From Scleropages formosus (lineage: Eukaryota > Chordata > Actinopteri > Osteoglossiformes > Osteoglossidae), in the NCBI RefSeq assembly GCF_900964775.1, contig NC_041808.1, positions 3,492,595-3,556,594 of the forward strand: a DNA stretch of 64,000 nucleotides, read 5' to 3'. Within the stretch, counting starts at the first letter, position 1. Each line of letters starts with the position of its first letter. This document shows, piece after piece, positions 47,498-57,256 of the stretch. The position numbers and the translations under genes were made by a program. The notes under the pieces were generated by a model, which did no database searches, was not told where the DNA came from, and worked only from the letters and a program-made list of their open reading frames with translations.

Positions 47498-47612
47498 AGC
47501 CCCGCATAAAGCAGGGCATCAAAAAATTGGGAAAACTCATAGTTGTTCCTCTCCACGGAAATCTTTAGTAAAAGGCGAAAGATTTATACGATCTGAAGAG
47601 AAACATGAGTGA
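47498..47612 (-). ncRNA. U5 snRNA, copy 7 (outside the tandem array)
   Basis: This copy is the closest to human U5: GTTTCTCTTCAGATCG, GTGGAGAGGAAC, Sm site CCAATTTTTTGATGCC and hairpin GCCCTGCTTTATGCGGGGC. Flanking DNA is unlike the array units. It has its own promoter (PSE-like 47658-47676, octamer at 47818-47825, ZNF143-like site adjoining) and a 3' box-like GTCAAATAAAAGAT at 47473-47487. It is probably the ancestral or main single-copy gene. Confidence 0.93.
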
Positions 47613-47657
47613 ACTAAAGAGCTTTCTGAGCGGCGCAAACCGCACCCGTAACGCTCA

Positions 47658-47676
47658 CAGTCCAGCCAATGGTGAC
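47658..47676 (-). promoter_or_regulatory. PSE-like element of U5 copy 7
   Basis: The minus strand reads GTCACCATTGGCTGGACTG at -46 to -64. It shares TCACC with the consensus but diverges in the second half, unlike the array PSE. The position supports the call. Confidence 0.5.
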
Positions 47677-47797
47677 TTTGCTTTCACACCACCGCCGCGA
47701 ATATATATGTAGTTCTCCAATAAATATAATTGTAAGTAGTAATAAAAATGTAAAGTTAACAGCAAAACAAACGTTTTAACTCTTGTAACGGGTACCG

Positions 47798-47825
47798 TGC
47801 GGTGCATGACGGGGACTATGCAAAT
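47798..47825 (-). promoter_or_regulatory. distal element of U5 copy 7: octamer plus ZNF143/Staf-like site
   Basis: Perfect ATGCAAAT at 47818-47825 directly abuts GCGGTGCATGACGGGGACTA, which fits the Staf/ZNF143 site in reverse (CGCRRTGCATTCTGGGA). The pair at about -190 to -213 is the classic snRNA distal element. Confidence 0.7.
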
Positions 47826-47829
47826 CGCA

Positions 47830-49060
47830 GAGCCCCAGCGGGCACACCGGAAGTGTGAGCGGAAGTCACACGACCTACTCCGCTGAGGTCCGCAAAAAAC
47901 AATATTTTTAAACAGGAAAAGATGAGAAGAGCACGCCCGTGAGTTTAAACATAAAGGTGCGGTGCGAACCGTATGATAAGTGCAAAATTAAACACATTTT
48001 AATATTAATCTAAAAATGGGCACAGCAAGTGCTTTCAAACTATTTTGCAATAAATCCCACACTTCTAAATGTCTTCATTTTATTGCACTAAAAAAACAGT
48101 ATATATGTATTAAATATTTTCTGATATTGCTGACTGCTTACCCTCATTTACCCTGGTAAAATACCAAACTGAAAATGGATAAAATTTTGTAATTTTTTTT
48201 AATCTTTTTTTGTCTTTTTACCTGAGAGATGTACACCTAATTTGTTGTGCACTGACAATTTGCTGGGGAAAGAGGCTGGTAACTGAGTTCCTGGCTCTAT
48301 AAATACGGTAAACGCAGGAGAGCAACGCAACCCGTATCTCTGGTAAATGAGCATAGGCCAAAGCAGGTCCTGAATTATTATTATTATTATTACACTTTTT
48401 TTAAGTTATAGTCGCTGGAGCTCACGATAAAGATCGGCCAGCCGATTCCCATAGCCTCTTGCTCTCCACGGGTTTCTATGGCGACGGAGATTTAGCCATC
48501 CTAACGGAAACACCTCCCTCTCGTCTCGCTCCTTGTCATGTTGGCACCAGACCCTGCTATTATTTTTTCCTTTGTGTTACCATAGTAACGTCATAACTAA
48601 GGCCTTTTTGGGCCTGGAATGTGAATCATGAGGTGAAGAACTTCTGGCTGCAAAAGAACTGAAGATGTAGTCAGTCCAGTCTGGAACAGCACACAGAAAT
48701 GGGATTAAAGTGCCCAAATGTGTTGTGTCTTGGCATTTAAACGTCGTCGTGAGTCCGGTCGCGCGACCAGCGCTCAATTTCCGCTTCAGAGCAAACAACC
48801 CTGTTGTGTGAACAACCATGTAAAGATGTACTCTTCTAATCATCTGTCCGTCTTGCTCCACAGGTATGGAACTGCGTGATTGCCTAGGTTTTTGGGTGGT
48901 TTATGTCACAGCCTTCGGGGACACACCGAAGATGCACGTCTTTCTCTGCTGCACCACCAGCACAGGGTGCTGTCCGCCAGACCGTTTGAACCACAAACCC
49001 CTTTCCAAAGGGCTCGAGCGGTAATACCAGTCGACGCATAACCATAACCCTGATTCCTCG
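47830..49060. other. no gene seen
   Basis: AT-rich unique-looking sequence with a short ATT run near 48377-48391. No coding or RNA feature was recognised. Confidence 0.5.
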
Positions 49061-49064
49061 GCAC

Positions 49065-49255
49065 AGTGGCGCAGCGGGCTTGGCTGTGTCCTGCTCTCTG
49101 GTGGGTCTGGCTGGGGTTTGAGTCCTGCTTGGGGTGCCTTGTGATGGACTGGCGTCCCATCCTGGGTGTGTCCCCTCTCCCTCCAGCCTTGTGCCCTGTT
49201 GCTGGGTTGGGCTCTGGTTCGCCGCGACCCTGCTTGGGACGAGCAGCTTCGGCCA

Positions 49256-49292
<37 letters not shown>
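49065..49292 (+). mobile_element. tRNA-derived SINE, family A, most complete copy
   Basis: Head CAGTGGCGCAGCGGG (A-box), B-box GGTTTGAGTCC, then CTTGGGGTGCCTTGTGATGG, ACTGGCGTCCCATCCTGGG and GCTCTGGTTCGCCGCGACC, ending in a (TG)n tail at 49257-49292. Fish SINEs of this kind are transcribed by Pol III. Confidence 0.8.
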
Positions 49293-49296
<4 letters not shown>

Positions 49297-49299
49297 TGC

Positions 49300-50850
49300 T
49301 CCTGGCCGACGTGCTCCACACACAGCACCCTGAGCACGGGTAAAAGAAAATGGGGTGGAGCTGAGAGAGCGTTGCAGCAACTCGGACGGAGAAGGCCAAG
49401 CATTCCGGAAAATTCCAGCAGCTGCATTATTCTTTGTGTGTTGACAGGTACATATTTACCAGTCACTCCCAAAACCCTTTGGAGGGGTTCACAGAGTGTG
49501 TATTGTGGCCGGGGACAGCAGATGCACCAGAACCGCGGCGCACGTCCTTCCCCCACAGGATGCACCGCTCCGGTACGACGATAACTGTCCGAGCGACTCA
49601 AGCGAGATCACAAATCTAACTCAGCAAAGACCTGTACACAGGGAATATGAAATATAGCACAAAACCAGAACATACATGTTGTGTATTAATGTGATTATTT
49701 TAGAATTACTGTTAATTATCAATTAAATATTTTCTTAAAGCATAACAATGTGCAACGCTTCCTTTCTAGAAACTGTTTTTTCATTACAGTTAAACAGTTT
49801 TTCTTTAACACATTAATGACAAGGACGGATCTTGTGTGGGGGGGGGGTGTAACAGCACCCATGAAACCAGTGCACTGAGACACAGCTGTACATTTTTACA
49901 CAGCTGCTGCTGCACAGCTGGTGCTTTTGGGCAAAGCAGCTTAAGAGCTATAAACCCACGAAAAACAGTACACAGGTGGAAAAGGTAAAGAAATTTTTTT
50001 TAATGTAAAGTACAAAATGGTTCGAGAAGGTCAGGCGGTGTACTAAACTGAGGCAGTGTAGATCTCTTAATGATTAACGCTCACCATGTAAAATATTTAA
50101 AATACCTGACAATTTATGACACACATGTATCCAAAGCAAGGAAAAATAAAGCAAAATGCAGAGGACCAGTTCTTTACACCCTTTAAAAGTACAAGACACA
50201 CATTTCAGAGGCATTTAGGATGAACATGCAGAAAAATTCTGTTAAATCCAGCCCACGTGGGCCAGTGGAGAGGCAGTGTTGGAACCGCGGTAAGGAATGT
50301 AAACGGCGGACGCGCAGGTCACGATGCACGCTGCCTTTTGCGCGTGGCAGTTTGGACCACAACCAGGGTAAAACCACACGTCTGACATCATCGGCACCAC
50401 GTCAGCGAGGACGTCCGGTTTCCGGACTCGTCCCTCGTCTCGGCGCCGCCGCGGTTGGCCACGCGGTCGTGCACGGTGCCCCGGCGCTCCTCCTCCAGGA
50501 CCGTGAACGTGCACGGTTAACAGGCAGAGAATTGCGGAAGGACGGCGTAGGCACTGCCCTCCGGGTCCAGGGACACCGGGATCATGTGGAATGTCTTGAA
50601 ATATTCATAAATATCTTGTGAAATTTAAATTGTTCCTCTTGCTGCTCACGGTCTTTCCTGGAGACGCTGCAGTGTCTCACAGTCAAGTTAAAAAAAAAAT
50701 TTAAAAAAAAAAAAAAAATCTAGAAAAATATTTCGGCGCAGGCGCCGTTCATCACTTTGCGCTCACGCGCTCAGGCCGGCTCCTCCGCGTGCGAGAAGTA
50801 AGGCAGTTACCCGTTCGGTGACCAGCCAGGCCCCCCTCCCCCCGGCCCCC
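49300..50850. other. mfsd13a downstream region, partly probable 3' UTR
   Basis: A minus-strand ATTAAA signal lies at about 49999 and poly-A runs at 50690-50719. A GC- and CpG-rich block (50240-50590) stands out from AT-rich flanks. Its minus strand is nearly open over 50388-50585, but no protein family is recognised. Confidence 0.4.
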
Positions 50851-51104
50851 TCACACCGCCTTGATGTCGGGGGGGCGGCCGTGCCGCGAGTCCTGCCGGA
50901 GGGCCTTGACGCTCTGCAGCCGCCTGCCGTGCAACGTGAAGCGGGACCAGGCGAGCAGCTGCAGCAGCGCGCACGTGATGGGCACCAGCACAAGCAGGTA
51001 GAAGCAGCCCTGGCGCAGGGTGACCTCGATCGCCGCGGGGGTGCCGGACTCGGGGCGCACGGCCACCGCATCCTGCACGGGGTCCCGCTCGAAGATGTCG
51101 TAGC
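50851..51104 (-). CDS. mfsd13a: mfsd13a coding exon 8 and stop
   Basis: 254 nt encoding [40 protein letters not shown] and the C-terminus PPDIKAV, then TGA. The acceptor CCGCCCTCCAG is followed upstream by a long CA microsatellite, so the intron 7 end is repeat-rich. Confidence 0.95.
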
Positions 51105-51169
51105 CTGGAGGGCGGTGAGAGAGAGGCACGGCGAGTGGCTGGGTGAGACGACCTGAACGATCTCGCGCG

Positions 51170-51254
<85 letters not shown>

Positions 51255-54200
51255 AGAGCTCTGCGGGTTTCACTAGTTAATTCTAAACAAACAGAGCAGA
51301 ACAGATGATCTGTACACCAACACACACACACACACAGTGAGTGCAACCACACCCTGTCCTGGATTTAACTCATGGAACATGCAGAAATGGATTGTGGGAA
51401 GAGGAGACCCTGGGAGCGAACAGAACCACATTTTCATTTAGTCAAAGGGATTATTAAGTCGTACTGAACTGGTACCTTTATCCATGGACTTACGGTGGTA
51501 GATATACTGTGGTAAAGTACCTACAGTCCTTTACACATCAGCCCACCAGAGCAGCGTAACACACACATACACACAAAGGGCAATCTAGCGTTAGCAGTCC
51601 TGAAACGCTCGTCTTCGGAGTGTGAGGAAACCCACGCGAACACAAACACACACCGAGCTGGGGTTTGAACCTACAGCCCGTGTTCAGGCCCTCCCGGACC
51701 CACCTGTGTAGACACAGAGCAGCCAGGTGCCCACCAGCGGAGCGAAGGTCTGGCCCGGTTTGGTGACCAGCGCCACCATGCCGAAGAGCAGCGCCGAGGC
51801 GGCCTGCTGTCGTCGGTTCAGCACCAGGTCCTCGTCCACCAGGTCTGTGACCACCAGGTTCAGCAGCTTGCAGGTGCCCTCGGTGAACACGCGGTTACTG
51901 CGGAGACAGAGCGTGGCAGGGGGTTATGGCACAGTGATGGCTTACAGTTGGCTTTCCACCCCACACACACACCTCCATCACCCACATTACCTCTAAAGCA
52001 GCAGCAGCTCAATGGCAAATCTGACTTTCCACCTTAACCTTGAGTCCATGGAGCCCATGGTTTCAGGGGGAGACTTCCCAGGCCATTATAATCTATGACA
52101 AAACTATGTGAAGGTGAACAGTTTTCAGTGCAACAAAGTGTGCTGTTTTTTTCCTCTCCAAATTTATTTACTGACTTTTTTCCAGTGGGGGATCCTTAGC
52201 CTTCATCTGACTGCTGAAGGGGTCAGTGGGCCAGAAGCGGTTAAGGGCCTCCGCCTTAAGAGCAGCAATGTTCCCGGGTATTTACTTTGACGTGAAGTCA
52301 CGGGCGCCTCCGCCTTTTCAGAAAGCGTTTAAAAATGTGAGTTTGAACGATGCCCTAGAGGCTCCTGCTGCCCTCTTGTTGACTCAGGAAGCAGCTGGGA
52401 GCACAAAAAGACCCAAACGTAGCACCGAGTGGGACGAAAACCTCCGCATCGCCTGGACGCCCGGTCCCCCGTGGCCCCCCGGCTGGACCCCCCAGTCCCC
52501 TTCTTTTAAACGCCGACAGCGTCGATCTGCTGTGTCCCCGCATGCCCCCGCTGAGCCTCATGGGGCACATTTAAACACAAACACAGCAGTTAAAGGTAGA
52601 GAAAGTTCTGGAAAATCCCAGCCTGGGGAGGACAAAAACCTGGAAACGAACAAAGGGACCGTAGCGGCTCACGGAGGAACGCATCGGCCTGCGCACTCAG
52701 CGCACGGGTCCTTGTGACAACACATCCGTCTCCATGACGACAGCACGAGCCACCGGCCCGGTCCCGCTCTGCTGATCGGGCCTCCTTTCTCCACACGCTG
52801 CGGGCGAAAGTTAAACACGGACGCTCGGCAAAATCCCACGGCGAGCGGTCCACGCAAACGTGGAGCCGAACCCGAGGAACAGCAGCTCCGAGCGCACCTA
52901 CCGTCTACATCGCCATGGCGAGCGGTAAACGTTTGCCCAACGGCACAGGAGCGCAGGCCTCACCTGGCGATAAAGACGCACAGCAGGTAGACCTGGTCGG
53001 CCCCGCCCAGCAGCATGAGGGCGCTCAGGGTCAGCTTGAGGACGAAGAGCCAGCGGACGACATGGTAGACCCCATAGCGCTGGCACAGCGTCAGGAAGTA
53101 CAGGTTGTTGACATGGGGTGCGATGTAGGAGATACCTGTTGGACAGGAAGTGAGGATTATTGCATATTACCATTCCATCCCTGTCCTTATTATTATTATT
53201 ATTATTATTATGAACACACACATTTTCTGAACCGCTTGTCCCATACGGGGTCGCGGGGAACCGGAGCCTATTATGAACGTTACCTTTATTCATTTACTGA
53301 ACTCCCTTCTCTAAGGTGAATTACAGCATTATGTTTGTACACGAAGCTACTTACACTGATTTACCCATCTATACGGCAGGGTAATTTTTACTGTATCCGT
53401 TCAACCAAGTGCCTTGATCAAGGGTACTACAGCAGGAGGTGGGGTGTGAACCCGGATCCTTTTATCGTAAGGCGATGTCTGTAAATACTGCACTTTGTTA
53501 AATACTGACTGTATTTCTTTAACTTTAGACCCAAAGGTTGCAAGTTTGAATCCCTCCTCCAGCAGGAACGCCCATAATTACCCAACTCTATAAATAGGTA
53601 AATAGTTGCAACTTACTTTTGAGAAAAGTGTCAGCCAAATTAATACATGTAAATGATATGCTACAACAGCTCAGGCCGACTACTGTGTTTTATTCTTCAG
53701 TTATTTATGTGGGCGAGGTGGCAGCACAGCGAGTAGCGCTGCTGTCTCACGGTGTCTGGGTGGTGCGAGAGGACGTGGGTTTGATCCCCGCTTGGTCTGT
53801 GTGGACTTTGTACATTCTCCCTGTATCTGTGTGGGTTCCCTCTGGGTGCTCTGGTTTCCTCCCACACTCCAGAGACATGCTGTTCAGGTTCACCCATAGT
53901 GTGTGAGTGACAGCGAGAGTGTGTTCCACTGATGTATGGATGAGTGACCCACTCTAAGTAGTGTATCTAGCAGTGTAAGTCACCCTGGTGAATAAGGTGT
54001 GTGGGCTGGTAACACTACATAGAGTTCATTGGAAGTTGCTTTGGAGAAAAGTGTCTGCTAAATAAGTAAATGTATTCAAACAACTGCAGTTACAGTCCCA
54101 AGATTTGAACCAGTGACCTGCTGAGCATGTGCCACCAAGCTGCCTAGATATTTCTGAAGTTCAGGATCAATCTTTCTTTCTTGACCAGGGACAGCTGGTA

Positions 54201-57200
54201 GCATGGCAGTTAGCACTACTGCCTCAGGATCCAAAGGTTGCAGGTTTGATCCCCAGCTGTAGTACCCTTGAGCAAGGTGCTTACCCTAAATTGCTCCAGT
54301 AAAACTACCCAGCTGTATAAATGAGGAAATAATTGTGAAAATCTTAACATCACAAGTCGCTTTGGAGAAAATGACTTACCCAACAAGAAGGAGCCGGTGG
54401 AGGCCGAGATCCTGTCTGAGAGCAGGTGCTCGAGAAAGAGCGGGAAAAAGTTGCTGTTGAAGTGGCAGTGGAAAACCTAAAGGGGGCGATAAAAGTAGGG
54501 GAGGGATGTCCAGATGGTGGGAAAAGGTACCGGGCACGAAGGACAGATGAGCCCACTGGAGTTTTGAGAATTTAACTTCACAGCCCAGCTAGGGTTTCAC
54601 ATCCACGTGGACCGAACCTGGACCGAGCCGCACGAGACCAGAGTCGCCATACGGTCTCCACCTCAGTTATGGTTTGAGTCATACAACATTAAGTTCTCAA
54701 CCTCCATTAGTCCTGGTTGCCAAGCACATCTGTTATAACTGCGGACCCCAGTGCGATCTGTCCAAACCTTGTCCGCTTTCATTGATTTCTTTGGTCTTTA
54801 CCGTTCTCTTTTTTTCATTAAAAGTTGAATTAATACATAAATACCAAGTATCACTCTGCACATCCTGCTTATGAGCATTTCTTAACTGAACAGTAATTAA
54901 TATGTACAAAAGAGGTGGACGAGCAGGTCCAATTTATTGGGATTTGGTGACATTTTATCATCAATGGGTGTCAATTTTGGGGCTCAGGAATGCATTCAAT
55001 TTATTTTTTTATTTATTTATTTATTTTATTTTTTTTTACTTTTTTAACCATGAAACTAAAGGCAATTAAGTCTTTGATTTATGAGAATTCATCCCATAAA
55101 GGAGTTTTCAGTTGCAGACGACTAACTGAAAAATGAGCCTAGTTGTGCTGTAGTTTTTCTCCTAGTTCAGCTGGGTTAAATACCGCGTTACGAGCGAGCA
55201 AGAGCAGGGAAAGTGCGGCCACAGACACAGGGAACACGGTGTGGCGCGACAGTGAAGAGAACCTCCTCTTTCCTCCCATAGTTAAGATACTCAGTTGACG
55301 ACACGCTCCATCCTCGACCCCGCCGCACACGGACGCGTCCAACACGCAAGGAGAGCCTCACCTGGACCAGGTTCATGGAGACGAACCACAGGAAGTTCCT
55401 GTGTCTGGACAGCTGGCGGAGGTACTGTCCCAGGGTGACGTTCTGGTCCTGGGCCAGGGGGGCCTTTCCCACGCATAGCCTGGGGACAGAAAAAGAGGAT
55501 TACGAGATGGAGAGGTGGTGTCCATGCAGGAGGACAGCACTGAACTCCTCCCCCTGTCCACACACACAGAAAAACCTGGCCAAACCTGGTTACACGTGGT
55601 GGGGCAGCAGCCCAAACACCTCCCATCCACGAACCCCCTCCAGGCAACACAGGCCATTCTGAAGACCAACTCCGAAACCCCAGTTTATCTGAGGACAATA
55701 CCCAGGGACAGCAGGACAGAGGACACTCACTCCAACATGTCATTACGAGGAGATTTAAGGCAGGGGAGCGGAGGTGGTGCTGCCAGAACTCTCCGGGAAT
55801 ATGGCCAAAGAGGCTGCGGAGACCCTGGATCTGGGACCCGAGCGAGCGCTGGCCTTCGCTCTGCACGTGAGCATCCGCTCAGCAAATAACCACGAACGCC
55901 CATCTAAATGGGGGTGCGGGACCAGGATCACAGATCACCACCTCTCCACGTGTCATCCGGGCGAGGGAAGATACCAGCGTCCGATGTCCAAACGTGGCAT
56001 TTCGCACCGCATTAAATTGCGGGTTTGAAATAAATACGTGTGCGTAATAAGCGTGACGTACTCTCTGAGCGCAGCCGCTTCGTCGTGCCGCTGCCGGGCC
56101 TCGCCCCGGAAGCGGCGCCGCAGGAGGCCGGAGGCCACGGCGAAGCCCAGGGCAGACACGGCGGCCAGCGTCACGCAGAAGAGCCGGAAGGAGAAGAAGT
56201 CCTCCTTGTCCCAGAAGCAGTGCGACAGGAAGACGGAGAGCGAGCCGAGGGCGCTGAAGAGCGAGCCGTGGAAGTTGAGACGCGCCCGGTCCCCCGCGGA
56301 CACGGCCAGGTCGGCCAGCAGCGCGTTGTGGCTCAGGTCCACCGCCGTCAGGAAGCCGTCGTACAGGCAGAGGCAGGCGAGGAACTGCAGCGCCGGAGGG
56401 GCCCACGCCACCCAGAAGGCCAAGAAGGAGAGGGCGAAGAGCGGCCCGTTCCGGGACAGCGAGCGCAGCCGCTTGAGCACCACCTCCGGGGAGGAGATCT
56501 GGGCCCCGGAGCTGCGGCCGACACCCCACGCCGGACAGGGAAGGGAATGGAAGGAGAGAGGGTCACGATGGCTTTGAGAACAGGACCTGCAGCTCAGTTT
56601 CTGTCGCAGCTCAGCAGCACAGTAGTAGGGCTCACAGCGTACAGTACGGACAGTACATACAATACGTGCATTATGTGCACTATAGTCTCCATCATCTGAC
56701 TTTCCGCTTTACCCAACACTGCATCACATGCCACTTTAGTCTTCAAAGTACATCTGCGCTCTACATTATTTTATAAATATATATACACACAGTATATACA
56801 CACACAGACAGACGTGTGTGTGTGCGTGTACATATTATATATATATATCAGAGTATGGCATTATTATATTTTATATAATTATATTTATTTACGATAGACA
56901 TTAAGCTTGATGTCTATCTGTTATAACATACGGCATATCTAACACATTATTACACACACACACACACTTTCCGAACCGCTTGTCCCATACGGGGTTGCTG
57001 CGGGGAACCGGAGCCGAACCCGGCGACTCAGGGCATAGGGCTGGAGGGGGAGGGGACGCACCCAGGACGGGACGCCAGTCCATCGCAAGACACCCCAAGC
57101 GGGACTCGAACCCCAGACCCACCAGAGAGCAGGACCCGATCCAACCCACTGCGCCCCCCCCCCCCCCCCCCCCCCCGCATTATTACATATATATATATAT

Positions 57201-57217
57201 AAAACACACATACATAG

Positions 57218-57256
<39 letters not shown>

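Noticed and set aside
56040-56699. 219-codon plus-strand frame opposite mfsd13a exon 3
   Set aside because: It is the antisense shadow of a GC-rich true exon with strong homology on the minus strand.
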